Positions 1 to 8,766 of a DNA stretch of 64,000 bases are shown here, one piece after another. The stretch is from positions 62,001 to 126,000 of the forward strand of contig JAEUWC010000026.1 of assembly GCA_016786465.1 (NCBI GenBank). The letters are read 5' to 3'. Position 1 is the stretch's first letter, and every line of letters begins with the position of its first letter. The notes beneath the pieces were generated by a model. That model saw nothing but the letters and a program-made list of their open reading frames with translations. It did no database searches and was not told the DNA's origin. The stretch comes from Bdellovibrionales bacterium (lineage in GTDB: Bacteria; Bdellovibrionota; UBA1018). The translations under genes were made by a program, and so were the position numbers.

Positions 1-243
1 AAGTCCGAAGCAACGCCTGATTGGATGTCTATCGTTTGTCGCCGGGAAGAAAGTCTGGTCAGCCTGGTCGTGGACCGAATCGGTGATGTCATCGAGGTTC
101 AACCCGAACAAATCGTCCCGCCGCCTGAATCGATTGGAAAATCCAAGAGCGCGCTGGTGACTGAAGTCATCAAAACCGAAGACCGTTTAATCAGTGTCTT
201 AAACTTTAATCATGTCTGGAGGGAACTATGTCAGAAGCTTTAA
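1..243 (+). CDS. cheW: CheW-type chemotaxis coupling protein, C-terminal part
   Basis: This is the last 80 codons of a CheW-like protein whose start lies before the window. The visible part contains [14 protein letters not shown] and a late [11 protein letters not shown] strand, as in the second half of CheW SH3-like folds. CheW links chemoreceptors to the CheA kinase at the inner face of the membrane or in cytoplasmic arrays. The stop overlaps the next gene, a chemoreceptor, by 16 bases, and that gene's GGAGGG ribosome binding site lies inside this frame, so the two are cotranscribed and probably translationally coupled. No cheA is visible; it may lie upstream. A CheV or CheA C-terminal domain cannot be excluded from this fragment alone. 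Confidence 0.8.
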   Translation, partial: KSEATPDWMSIVCRREESLVSLVVDRIGDVIEVQPEQIVPPPESIGKSKSALVTEVIKTEDRLISVLNFNHVWRELCQKL

Positions 244-2156
244 AGATTCCAAGTGTATTGCCTACCACCGAAAGTGACAGCGAACAAAAGATCAAGGCGT
301 TGAATCGATCCATGGCGGTCATTGAATTTGACCTAAATGGAACGATTCTTTCCGCAAACGAAAACTTTCTAAAGACCGTGGGCTATAGCCTTTCGGAAAT
401 TCAGGGCCGCCACCACCGAATGTTTTGCGATCCCGAGTATGCCGAAAGCGCCGAATACAAAAGCTTTTGGGAGAAATTAAACCGGGGCGAGTTCGATTCG
501 GGTGAATACAAGCGAGTCGGCAAAAACGGCAAGGAAGTTTGGATTGTCGCTTCATACAACCCTGTCACCGACGAAACCGGTCGCTTGGTTCGCGTGATCA
601 AGTTCGCCACTGACGTCACGGCCGCAAAAGCGGAACTGAAAGTCAGAACCGACATCATGAACCTGACCAGTATCGTTTCAGAAGCCAACCTTCGAGGCGA
701 CATCCTGAATGCGAACGACAAGTTCATCGAAGTTTCAAAGTACACCCGAGAAGAATTGATCGGAAAGGGTCACAACACGACCCGTCACCCGGACATGCCC
801 AAGGAAGTCTTTAAAGAAATGTGGGCCACCATCGGTCGCGGCAAGATGTTCCGCGGGGTCGTCAAGAACCGCGCCAAGGATGGCACGCCGTACTATGTCG
901 ACGCAGTCATTGCGCCGATATTGGGTGAAAACGGAAAGCCTAAAAAGTACTTGGGCGTTCGTTACGACATCACCGTTTATGAAACCGAAAGACAGAATAT
1001 GCGCGGAATTCTTCGCGCGATTGATTCGTCTTTCGCCTATATCGAATTCGATACCAACGGAAACGTTCAAACCTGCAATAAGAACTTTCAAGACACGATG
1101 GGCTTTTCCCAAGATGAAATCCGGGGGAAACACCACCGGATGTTCTGCGAGCCCGCCTATGTCGCAACAAACGAATACGCGCAGTTCTGGCCCGATTTAA
1201 AGAACGGCCAAAGCAAATCAGGGATCTTTAAGCGCATGACTCGAAGCGGAAAAGAAGTCTGGCTTCAAGCCGTCTATTCACCGGTTACTGACGAAACGGG
1301 CCGAGTGATCAAAATCATTAAATTGGCGACCGACGTCACTGATCAACAGAAGATGATTATTTCCGTCCAGGAAACGTCCACGACCCTGGCCGGAGCCGCA
1401 AGCGAACTGACAGCTACGGCCACCCAGCTCAGTTCGGCAGCACAAAAGACCAGCGAGCAAGCGAATTCCGCAGCGCAGTCTTCGGAAGAAGTCACCGCTG
1501 GCGTCCAAGCGGTTGCTGCAAACGCGGAAGAACTTTCGGCATCCATTCGAGAAATTGCGCGAAATTCTTCGGAATCAGCGCAAATGTCGAAAGTAACCTT
1601 GGCTAAAGCGAATGAAACCAATGCGGTGATTTCGCAACTTGGAAAAAGCAGCCAAGAAATCGGCGACGTGATCAAGGTCATCAGTTCGATTGCACAGCAA
1701 ACGAATCTTTTGGCCCTGAACGCTACGATCGAAGCTGCCCGTGCCGGCGAAGCCGGTAAAGGCTTCGCGGTCGTCGCCAACGAAGTCAAAGAACTGGCCA
1801 AGCAAACCGCAAAAGCGACCGAGGAAATCACCAACAAGATTGGGGCGATCCAAAAGGATACCCATACTGCGGTGGGCGCGATTTCCGGAATTTCGGAAAG
1901 CATGGACAAGTTGAATTCGATTGCCACATCGATCGCTTCAGCGGTTGAAGAACAAACGGCTTCAACCAACGAAGTGTCCCGAGTCGTTGCGGAATCGAAA
2001 AAAGGGGTCGAGCACATCGCCGCTACGATCCGAGTCGTTTCCACGGTTTCTTCCGAAAGCACTGCAGCTTCGGCTCAGACTTTGGAAGCGTCCCGCGGAC
2101 TGAACCAACTTGCTGAAAAGCTGAACACGATTCTGAAACAGGTGAAAAGGAGCTAA
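228..2156 (+). CDS. soluble methyl-accepting chemotaxis protein with three PAS domains
   Basis: A 642-residue chemoreceptor without any hydrophobic membrane span. Three PAS domains (about residues 25-130, 150-255 and 265-375) precede a signalling domain whose hairpin tip contains [20 protein letters not shown] and [15 protein letters not shown]1 and PAS3 are close copies of each other: both carry an HHRMFC motif and end in a TDETGR..ATDVT segment, while PAS2 differs. This architecture is like that of cytoplasmic energy or redox receptors of the Aer/BdlA type, so an internal signal (redox, oxygen, a cofactor) is more likely than an external ligand; the ligand is not visible. The start is fixed by GGAGGG five bases upstream. 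It sits between cheW and cheY in a chemotaxis operon. Confidence 0.93.
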   Translation: MSEALKIPSVLPTTESDSEQKIKALNRSMAVIEFDLNGTILSANENFLKTVGYSLSEIQGRHHRMFCDPEYAESAEYKSFWEKLNRGEFDSGEYKRVGKNGKEVWIVASYNPVTDETGRLVRVIKFATDVTAAKAELKVRTDIMNLTSIVSEANLRGDILNANDKFIEVSKYTREELIGKGHNTTRHPDMPKEVFKEMWATIGRGKMFRGVVKNRAKDGTPYYVDAVIAPILGENGKPKKYLGVRYDITVYETERQNMRGILRAIDSSFAYIEFDTNGNVQTCNKNFQDTMGFSQDEIRGKHHRMFCEPAYVATNEYAQFWPDLKNGQSKSGIFKRMTRSGKEVWLQAVYSPVTDETGRVIKIIKLATDVTDQQKMIISVQETSTTLAGAASELTATATQLSSAAQKTSEQANSAAQSSEEVTAGVQAVAANAEELSASIREIARNSSESAQMSKVTLAKANETNAVISQLGKSSQEIGDVIKVISSIAQQTNLLALNATIEAARAGEAGKGFAVVANEVKELAKQTAKATEEITNKIGAIQKDTHTAVGAISGISESMDKLNSIATSIASAVEEQTASTNEVSRVVAESKKGVEHIAATIRVVSTVSSESTAASAQTLEASRGLNQLAEKLNTILKQVKRS

Positions 2157-2158
2157 CG

Positions 2159-2545
2159 ATGAATAGCCATTCCTACCGTGTATTGGTGGTGGACGATTCA
2201 CGAACCATTCGTCAGTTCGTCAAGGAATGCTTCGAGGGGGAACCCTCGAAGCTGACCTTTGCAGAAAACGGGAAGATCGCTTGCGAAAAGATTCGGTCCC
2301 TGCCCGACCCGGGAGATCGCTACGACTTGATTCTTCTGGACTGGGAAATGCCCGAAATGACAGGGCCTGAACTTTTGGACCAGCTGAACCAATGGGGCAA
2401 CGATACGCCCGTCATCATGATGACCACAAAGAACGAATATTCGGACATCGAGGCGATGCTCAAAAAGGGAGCGCGCGAGTACATGATGAAGCCATTTTCG
2501 AAGGAAATCCTTTTCGAAAAAATTGAGCGGACTTTGAAAGGATAG
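2159..2545 (+). CDS. cheY: CheY-like single-domain response regulator
   Basis: A 128-residue stand-alone receiver domain. It has the acidic pair D12-D13, the phosphoacceptor D61 in LILLDWEMP, the switch threonine T89 in IIMMTTK and the conserved lysine K111 in MMKPF. It has no output domain, so it should signal by protein contact, most simply with the flagellar switch. It starts two bases after the chemoreceptor stop, behind AGGAG, and is followed four bases later by cheR. It could instead act as a phosphate sink or an adaptation factor, which sequence cannot settle. Confidence 0.88.
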   Translation: MNSHSYRVLVVDDSRTIRQFVKECFEGEPSKLTFAENGKIACEKIRSLPDPGDRYDLILLDWEMPEMTGPELLDQLNQWGNDTPVIMMTTKNEYSDIEAMLKKGAREYMMKPFSKEILFEKIERTLKG

Positions 2546-2549
2546 GTTT

Positions 2550-3374
2550 ATGCCCAGCCTAAAAGCAGCCGTCCAACTGGACTACTTCGCCGGCATGATT
2601 GAAAAAGAAACAGGAATTCGATTTTCGGACGGGACCTATTACCAACTGGAAGCCCGCCTGGAAGAATTAGCATCGAAATTTGGATACAAAGCGGGAATCG
2701 AGGAACTTTACCACACGATCCTGGACAACCAAGACCCCGCATTGAAGAAGCTGATCTTCGAAAAAGCGACGAACAACGAAACCTACTTTTTTCGAGACCC
2801 AAAGCTTTTTAACGCTCTTGAAACCCGGTTCATTCCAGAACTGAAAGAAAAATTTGGGGCTCCGATTAGAATTTGGAGCACAGCTTGTTCGTCGGGACAA
2901 GAAAGCTACTCGATCAGCATTCTTTTGCAGAAACTGGGAATACCTGCCGCGGGATTTGATTATCTTTGCAGTGACATCAACGAAGCCATCTTGGAACGCG
3001 CACGCACTGGAAAGTATTCCCAACTTGAAGTCCAACGCGGACTTTCAACGCCGGACCTGATTCGTTACTTCAGAAAATCCACCGTCGATTCTTCTTGGGA
3101 AGTCGTTTCTTCGCTGAAAGACAGTTTACGTTTTGCCCGTATCAACCTTCTAGAAGCCTGGCCGCACAAGAAGAAGTTTCATTTGATTCTGTGCCGTAAC
3201 GTTTTGATCTATCAAAGCATCGAAAATCGGCGCCAAATCATGCGACGCCTGGTCGATGCCCTGGAACCAGGTGGCTACTTGGCAATGGGGGCAGGTGAAA
3301 GCTTGGTTGGAATTTCCGCCGAAATTGTACAGGTCGAGCATAACGGAGCCATTCTTTACCGAAAGAAGTCCTAG
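2550..3374 (+). CDS. cheR: CheR chemoreceptor glutamate methyltransferase
   Basis: A 274-residue protein with the two-domain CheR layout: an N-terminal helical domain, with TNNETYFFRDP near residue 75, followed by an S-adenosylmethionine-binding fold with IWSTACSSGQESYS and the later ILCRNVLIY strand. It transfers methyl groups from SAM to receptor glutamates in the cytoplasm, opposing the CheB encoded next to it. Its length is normal for the family. It lies in the same operon as the chemoreceptor, cheY and cheB, with gaps of four and eight bases. No C-terminal receptor-tethering pentapeptide is seen on the neighbouring receptor. Confidence 0.93.
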   Translation: MPSLKAAVQLDYFAGMIEKETGIRFSDGTYYQLEARLEELASKFGYKAGIEELYHTILDNQDPALKKLIFEKATNNETYFFRDPKLFNALETRFIPELKEKFGAPIRIWSTACSSGQESYSISILLQKLGIPAAGFDYLCSDINEAILERARTGKYSQLEVQRGLSTPDLIRYFRKSTVDSSWEVVSSLKDSLRFARINLLEAWPHKKKFHLILCRNVLIYQSIENRRQIMRRLVDALEPGGYLAMGAGESLVGISAEIVQVEHNGAILYRKKS

Positions 3375-3382
3375 ACCCGCTT

Positions 3383-4453
3383 ATGGAAAAAGTGATCCGA
3401 ATCCTAATCGCCGACGATTCGAGAATGGCCCGTCAGTTTGTACGGACGATTCTTTCCGAATCCCCAGGGTTTGAAATCGTGGCTGAAGCCGTGGATATGG
3501 AGTCCATTCGCAATGCCTGCCAGCAGTTCCCTATTGATGTCGTGCTTTTAGACATGAACCTTTTGGATTGCACGGGCATCGAAGTCATCCAGAATGTCTT
3601 AGCCCCGGTCGGGCTTCGGTCCTTGATTCTCAGCGCGTTCACGCCAGAAGGATCAAAAGAAGCCATTCAGGCCCTGGGCGCCGGCGCGGCCGATGTCTTA
3701 CAAAAGCCTGTGCTGAAAAGTGATGCCGACTACGTGAACTTTTCAAAGGAATTGACGACCAAACTTCGGGCAGTTGCCGGGGGCCAAGCCAGAAACGCTA
3801 CCGAGGCTCGAACATCCACCGATACACAAACAGGAATCGCAGTTTGGCAGGACGCCTTAGCCAAAATGACTTCCATGGACCTGATCACGATTGGGGCAAG
3901 CACCGGGGGAACGGAAGCCATTCACCGTCTGCTGGCTCAGCTTCCAAAAAACCGAAATTATCCGCCGATTTTGATTCTGCAACATATGCCCCCGGTCTTT
4001 ACCAAGGCTTTTGCCGAATTTTTAAGCACGAAAGCGCCTGTTCCCGTTTGCGAGGCCCACGAAGGTCAAGTGATCGAACCCAATCGCGCCTATGTAGCGC
4101 CGGGTGATTATCATTTAACGCTGGAACGAGACCCCAAGATTCAAAAAGTATTTGTTCGATTAAACCAAAGTGAAAGAATTCACGGCGTACGCCCTGCCGT
4201 CGATTACGGATTTGATTCCGTTGCTAGCCTTTTTCCCAAGCGCGCGATGGGGATCATCCTGACAGGAATGGGGCGAGATGGGGCAGAAGGCCTTTTGAAA
4301 ATGAGAAATCAGGGCTGTTTAACGATCGGCCAAAGTGAATCAACTTGCGTAGTTTATGGAATGCCGAAGGCCGCACGCGAAGTCAACGCAACGCACATCG
4401 AGCTTGATCTCGAAAAAATCGCGACAGCGATTACACAAGTTTTGGGAAATTAA
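3383..4453 (+). CDS. cheB: CheB chemoreceptor methylesterase/deamidase
   Basis: A 356-residue protein with an N-terminal receiver domain (IRILIADDSRMARQF; acceptor in VVLLDMNLLD) and a C-terminal methylesterase domain. The catalytic triad is visible as S173 in IGASTGGTEAI, H201 in LQHMPP and D299 in GMGRDGAEG, with spacing like that of enteric CheB. It removes methyl groups from receptor glutamates after phosphorylation by CheA. Both domains and the linker are intact. It is the fourth complete gene of the chemotaxis operon, eight bases after cheR. Confidence 0.94.
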   Translation: MEKVIRILIADDSRMARQFVRTILSESPGFEIVAEAVDMESIRNACQQFPIDVVLLDMNLLDCTGIEVIQNVLAPVGLRSLILSAFTPEGSKEAIQALGAGAADVLQKPVLKSDADYVNFSKELTTKLRAVAGGQARNATEARTSTDTQTGIAVWQDALAKMTSMDLITIGASTGGTEAIHRLLAQLPKNRNYPPILILQHMPPVFTKAFAEFLSTKAPVPVCEAHEGQVIEPNRAYVAPGDYHLTLERDPKIQKVFVRLNQSERIHGVRPAVDYGFDSVASLFPKRAMGIILTGMGRDGAEGLLKMRNQGCLTIGQSESTCVVYGMPKAAREVNATHIELDLEKIATAITQVLGN

Positions 4454-4471
4454 ATAGATCCAGAAAGTCAA

Positions 4472-5230
4472 ATGATGCAAAATCATCCAACTCAATCCAT
4501 GCTAGAAAAACGGCCCATTTCGAAAAAAAGAATACTTCTTGTTGAAGATGATCCTTCCGTATTGAGCATGGTGAAATGGCTTCTTCAAGGACAGTATGAA
4601 ATCATCACCAATGAAACCGGTGCAAATGTTGCTGAACAGGCTTCCGAACACCGAGTTCACCTGATCTTGTTAGACATCCGACTGCCACAAGCGGATGGGC
4701 TAGAAATTTGCAAAGCCCTTCGCGAAACACCCAGCACTGAATCTTTGCCCATTTTGATTTTTAGCGGAAACACAGAAGCGGACGCGCGCGTTGCCGCTTT
4801 TTTAGGCGGTGCAGATGATTTTATCGCAAAGCCCTTTTTACCTGCGGAACTGGTCGCACGAATCGAATCCAAGTTGCACCGCATGGAAAAAGGATGGGGA
4901 ATTAACCCTGATCAGCAAGCTAGCCCCACTAGAAAAATTCAACCTGTAACCGGAATCGAAACGGACCCCAGCCGTTACGAAATCATCGTCAATGGAAATT
5001 CAAAGCGCTTGTCGGTTCTGGAATTTAAGCTGCTGGGTTATTTTCTAGATCATCCCGAGCGAGTCATTCCTCGAGAAGAACTTTTGGAAAAAATTTGGCC
5101 GGAAACCAAGGTGATCGCTCGAACCGTGGACGCACACTTGGTTGCGATACGAAAAGCACTTAAGGAATCGGAATATACCATCAAGGGAATTTATGGCGCC
5201 GGTTACATGCTAACCCGTAAAGAACCCTGA
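4472..5230 (+). CDS. OmpR/PhoB-type response regulator
   Basis: A 252-residue regulator with an N-terminal receiver domain (ILLVEDDPS; phosphoacceptor in LILLDIRLP; lysine in IAKPF) and a C-terminal winged helix (LSVLEFKLLGYFLDHPERV, ending TIKGIYGAGYML), the OmpR/PhoB output domain that binds direct repeats in DNA. It follows cheB by 18 bases and is probably cotranscribed with the chemotaxis genes. No partner histidine kinase is adjacent, so it may be served by CheA or a distant kinase. Two ATGs stand in tandem at 4472 and 4475 with only a weak AGAAAG upstream. Its 3' end overlaps the converging gene by 28 bases. Confidence 0.88.
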   Translation: MMQNHPTQSMLEKRPISKKRILLVEDDPSVLSMVKWLLQGQYEIITNETGANVAEQASEHRVHLILLDIRLPQADGLEICKALRETPSTESLPILIFSGNTEADARVAAFLGGADDFIAKPFLPAELVARIESKLHRMEKGWGINPDQQASPTRKIQPVTGIETDPSRYEIIVNGNSKRLSVLEFKLLGYFLDHPERVIPREELLEKIWPETKVIARTVDAHLVAIRKALKESEYTIKGIYGAGYMLTRKEP

Positions 5231-6024
5231 AACGGTGTGCGCGAAATCCGAAAGTAAAAGGCACCTTCGTACCAGAATCCCTTTTCTTGTTCCTGCGGGT
5301 GCCAATTTTTGAAGTTGGCCTTGAATACCGGCTTAAACTTGCCCGCGCCTGAAATTTGATAAACTTCAAATCCACTTTTCCCAATCGTAATTAAGGATTT
5401 TCCATCCCCAGAAAAAATCGGAAAACCTTCGATGACAGTACCGATGTCGCGCGGACTTGTGGCCGGTTGAGCAAGCTTCCGTGCAGCTTCATATTTTTCA
5501 CGAGCGATTACTTCCATTTTGAGCTTGGAAACAAGCGAAGGCCCATTCAAAATTTCCAGTTCATCGCTTTTCATCAAGCGAGGTTCGACCCATCTTCGAA
5601 GATATTCATGGGGTTTTTCACCCGCGTTCAGAATTGGCTTTTCAGCCTGCAAGAAAAGTCTTCGCACGTAAACCATCGGGGCCTTTTCTTTCGCTCCCGT
5701 CCCTGCCCATTCATGCGGATTCAGTTGAATGCCGACCCAATCCGGTTTTTCTTCGACCACCGGTAACTGGGCGGCAAATCCAAATTCCCCGACCACCTTG
5801 GCTGCATCGTCTGGAGCCACATGCATCGGCACCCACCCACGAGTCTGAACATATAGGGTCATGGGCCTGATCGCCGAAATTGCCGGAGCATTTTCGACTT
5901 TCAAGGGAGACGGTGCGACGCCTCCTTGCTGTTGCCACTGCGTAACCGTAGGTAAAGCGCCGCGCTGGGCGTGCGCACAGACAAGAAACCAACCAAGAAC
6001 CCATGACACCGTGGCTATTTGCAT
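5203..6024 (-). CDS. secreted protein of unknown function, possibly with an SH3-like domain
   Basis: A 273-residue protein with a clear signal peptide (hydrophobic VSWVLGWFLVCAHA, then QRG). A region at about residues 50-125 begins MTLYVQTRGWVPMHVAPDD and reads like a bacterial SH3-type small barrel, but this is only a resemblance. The C-terminal part, with FPIFSGDGKSLITIGKSGFE, has beta-propeller-like spacing. I do not recognise the family. It runs toward the upstream response regulator and overlaps its end by 28 bases. No terminator separates them. Confidence 0.72.
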   Translation of the reverse strand: MQIATVSWVLGWFLVCAHAQRGALPTVTQWQQQGGVAPSPLKVENAPAISAIRPMTLYVQTRGWVPMHVAPDDAAKVVGEFGFAAQLPVVEEKPDWVGIQLNPHEWAGTGAKEKAPMVYVRRLFLQAEKPILNAGEKPHEYLRRWVEPRLMKSDELEILNGPSLVSKLKMEVIAREKYEAARKLAQPATSPRDIGTVIEGFPIFSGDGKSLITIGKSGFEVYQISGAGKFKPVFKANFKNWHPQEQEKGFWYEGAFYFRISRTPFQGSLRVSM

Positions 6025-6204
6025 GATTTCATTTTTCTATGGGATTCTAGGATATTCAACCGCCGCAGCCAGTTGATTGCAGTAAGCAAACAGTTCGAAC
6101 GCTAACGCATTGCATTAGCCCCGATCGGACCTTGTCCCTTTGCTCGGTCCGGGATACCCCGGCGGTTTCGAATAACTACTGTCTCTATTTCAGAGGGGGA
6201 TTTT

Positions 6205-7359
6205 ATGAACCGACTTTTCCTACTTCCGGCTTTGCTTTCCAGCGCCCTAGCGTTTGGCCAAATCAAGCCCGTCAATCGACCCAGCAGCGTTGCGATCAAG
6301 ATGATTCCAGGCACTGAAAAGATTTCGACACCCGTAACCGTCTATTACAAGGACGACGCCACGGGCAGTCGGGTGTCGCAGTCGATGAACTACAACAGCA
6401 CGATCGGCGTCCAGGTGAACGCACCCGAAGTTTGCATTGAAATACAACTTCCTTTCGAACGGTTCACACAATGCGGAATTGCGGTGACTCCGGGAATTTT
6501 GAACCTAGTGAACTTGGATTTGGGCGCCATTGATTTTCAGGTCCCTAGCACGGCTTTCGACGTCGACTTCTTGCCCGAACCCAACATCCACGTCACAGGC
6601 CAGCTTCCTGCAGGCGAAACGGGACGCATGGAAATTAGCGCACCGACCGGAAACCTCGGTTTGACTCGCTTAAACCCTCAAGTCATCAATCTTTACGGCA
6701 GCGGTTCACGCCTGCTGCAAGCGACGGTGACCCCGGTTCGTGGACAACTGGTCCCTTACCTATTTCAAGTTCAGGACTTTCGCGTAGGTTTAAAGATCGT
6801 GCGTGATCCGGTAAACTTTCCTCTACAGGACTGCTCGCCCGGTAAGGAACTGGACTTAAACTTCCTCAGCACGACTTCCGACTCGACTGCCATCAGTGCC
6901 GTGGTCCCTGGAATGATTTCGAAATCCATCGATTGGGTAAAGAACAAGTGGGTTCGCTCTCGATATTCAGACTTGAAGCAAATCCAGTTTCCTGCAGGTA
7001 AGAACGAAACCCTATATTACGGCTATAATTGGAGCCGCGACTACCTTTGCACCAACATGGATTGCATGGCGATGACTTATTTTGATCCTAAAGTTGGAAT
7101 GAGAATTCGTCGGATTGAAGTCGATCACATCCGTTTTTCGGGGTCGACCGGAACCCAGGACATCCCAGGCGAATTCACGGTCTATGAGGACAGAGCTGGA
7201 ACAATTAGCCGACACGATTGTAAGGGCCAGGTGATCAGCAAGTTTAAGACCCGAACGGGAATTGACGTCCTGCCAGGAAAATACACGGTGGAAGTGACAC
7301 ACACACGTCCTGATGGACAAAAAGTCGCGCAGGTCTTCAGGCTGGACTACTCGAAATAA
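6205..7359 (+). CDS. secreted protein of unknown function
   Basis: A 384-residue protein with a typical signal peptide (MNRLFLLPALLSSALAFGQ) and a mature part rich in beta-strand-like segments, with isolated cysteines (VCIEIQL, TQCGI, QDCSPG, LCTNMDCMAM, HDCKG). It is probably periplasmic or surface exposed. The start is supported by AGAGGGGG a few bases upstream of the ATG. The 180 bases before it hold no gene, only a weak hairpin (CGGACC 6126-6131 with GGTCCG 6146-6151). I recognise no family and assign no function. It converges with the esterase-like gene on its right. Confidence 0.75.
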   Translation: MNRLFLLPALLSSALAFGQIKPVNRPSSVAIKMIPGTEKISTPVTVYYKDDATGSRVSQSMNYNSTIGVQVNAPEVCIEIQLPFERFTQCGIAVTPGILNLVNLDLGAIDFQVPSTAFDVDFLPEPNIHVTGQLPAGETGRMEISAPTGNLGLTRLNPQVINLYGSGSRLLQATVTPVRGQLVPYLFQVQDFRVGLKIVRDPVNFPLQDCSPGKELDLNFLSTTSDSTAISAVVPGMISKSIDWVKNKWVRSRYSDLKQIQFPAGKNETLYYGYNWSRDYLCTNMDCMAMTYFDPKVGMRIRRIEVDHIRFSGSTGTQDIPGEFTVYEDRAGTISRHDCKGQVISKFKTRTGIDVLPGKYTVEVTHTRPDGQKVAQVFRLDYSK

Positions 7360-7365
7360 GATCCT

Positions 7366-8712
7366 TTAAGGATAGTAAGGCGAAACAGGCGTCGCGGCGG
7401 CAGGGGTCGGCGTTGTGTGATCAACGTAGATCAGTACGTCATAGTGCTCGGATGGATTCATCAAAATCCCATTTGGATCACCCGCGGCGTCGTTTTCGCA
7501 TTCTAAATACCAATCGGTTTGACCAGCCACCAACCCTTGCAAAACATCCACACCCAGGATCGACATTCCCGTTTGATGAAGAAGCAGGTCCAATGAACGC
7601 GAATCGGTCGGAGACAAAAATGAACCCTGCGATCCTTCCGCCTTAAAGGAAGTCGTTCCGATTGTGAAGGGTCTTAAACCATGGTGATCCCGAAGGTACT
7701 GACCTGCTGAATACAAGTCTTTGGGAAATCCCCACCAGCTGGCCGCACTTCCTTTTTTGGATACATGCGAAGTATGGGTGATCCAGACATACTTCTTTTT
7801 CCCCAATTCATTCACAAAACTGACTAGATTTGCGGCCTGGGCCTGATCTCGTACATTCCAGTGAGCCGACAGCGGAGCATCACGCCCGATGTACTGATCC
7901 ATATGGATCCAACGCGCCAAAAGGTTTCGATAAGCGCGCCCCGCGATCAACACTTGGGGATCGGATGAAGAAATTCCACCAGCTGAAGCAAGCCCCTTTT
8001 CCACTTCCGAAAGCGCTTTTTCGCACGGAATCCTGAATTCATCTGGAACGCCCTTTAGACGATCGGAAATCCGAGCCAGAACCTTCCATTCTCCCCAGTT
8101 TTGCACATCGGCGCCCCAACAATTTTGCCGTATCGCTTTGAGTGATGTTTCTAGGCCCAGCGACGAAGCCGCGTTCGCCTTTTCTATCAGATCTTGAAGT
8201 TCCCAAGTGCGGTCCCAAACGTCGACCCCGCGAAAATAAACTGGATCAGAAGCGTGATCGCGATTCCACTGGCACATGAATTCAACCAGGGATTTCAATT
8301 CTGTGCTGGCGTAATAAAACCCGTTCAAAACGTCTGCGGTCAGAACACCTTCGGTCCCACTTGTGCACGCGTCGATGTACCGTGAAAGGATTTGAGACCG
8401 ATTCCAGCCCGTTTCAAAAAAGACAATTCGGTATCCAAAATCTTGGATCAGTTTTTCAGTCAAGGTCCGTTCGATCTGTTCATAGACTTCGGACCCGTGA
8501 ACGCTTTCACCGATAGCCACCCCTTCGGCCGCTTGAATTTCAGATGCTTTCCACTGAAGAAATGCTTCCGCCGAAAAACGCCCCGCGGCTGATTTGGATT
8601 CTAGGTTTAAAACCCCAGCCGGTAATCCTGCCCCGTAGCTCAAGTTCTGTGAAGCCGCGGTCACAAGGGTGATCCAAGCCAAAGTCGATTCACGCCGAAA
8701 GGTCAATTTCAT
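7366..8712 (-). CDS. secreted erythromycin-esterase-family protein
   Basis: A 448-residue protein resembling the erythromycin esterase (EreA/EreB-like) superfamily. It has GESVHGSEVYEQIERTL, matching the family's GE..HG..E active-site region, and a second family-like segment FRGVDVWDR. The family hydrolyses cyclic esters, but most members have no proven macrolide activity. The N-terminus (MKLTFRRESTLAWITLVTAAS) looks like a signal peptide, which is unlike the cytoplasmic resistance enzymes, so an extracytoplasmic hydrolase is more likely than an antibiotic resistance factor. An upstream in-frame TTG at 8724 is the alternative start; neither has a clear ribosome binding site. It lies 54 bases after the FG-GAP gene and may belong to that transcript. 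Confidence 0.78.
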   Translation of the reverse strand: MKLTFRRESTLAWITLVTAASQNLSYGAGLPAGVLNLESKSAAGRFSAEAFLQWKASEIQAAEGVAIGESVHGSEVYEQIERTLTEKLIQDFGYRIVFFETGWNRSQILSRYIDACTSGTEGVLTADVLNGFYYASTELKSLVEFMCQWNRDHASDPVYFRGVDVWDRTWELQDLIEKANAASSLGLETSLKAIRQNCWGADVQNWGEWKVLARISDRLKGVPDEFRIPCEKALSEVEKGLASAGGISSSDPQVLIAGRAYRNLLARWIHMDQYIGRDAPLSAHWNVRDQAQAANLVSFVNELGKKKYVWITHTSHVSKKGSAASWWGFPKDLYSAGQYLRDHHGLRPFTIGTTSFKAEGSQGSFLSPTDSRSLDLLLHQTGMSILGVDVLQGLVAGQTDWYLECENDAAGDPNGILMNPSEHYDVLIYVDHTTPTPAAATPVSPYYP

Positions 8713-8766
8713 GGGCCCAGTCAAACGCAGGATGGGCCAATTGAAAAGCTCTTTGCCAAAAATTGA

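Noticed and set aside
1343-2062. Long open frame (239 codons) on the minus strand inside the chemoreceptor gene
   Set aside because: It mirrors the repetitive Ala/Glu/Thr codons of the receptor helix, has no ribosome binding site and reads as low-complexity Ala/Ser.
7361-7373. ATCCTTTAAGGAT between converging genes as a terminator; a similar CCCTTTAAGGG lies at 40613-40621-plus
   Set aside because: The palindromes leave almost no loop and are not followed by a T-run. Their recurrence at two converging gene ends is curious but could be chance.
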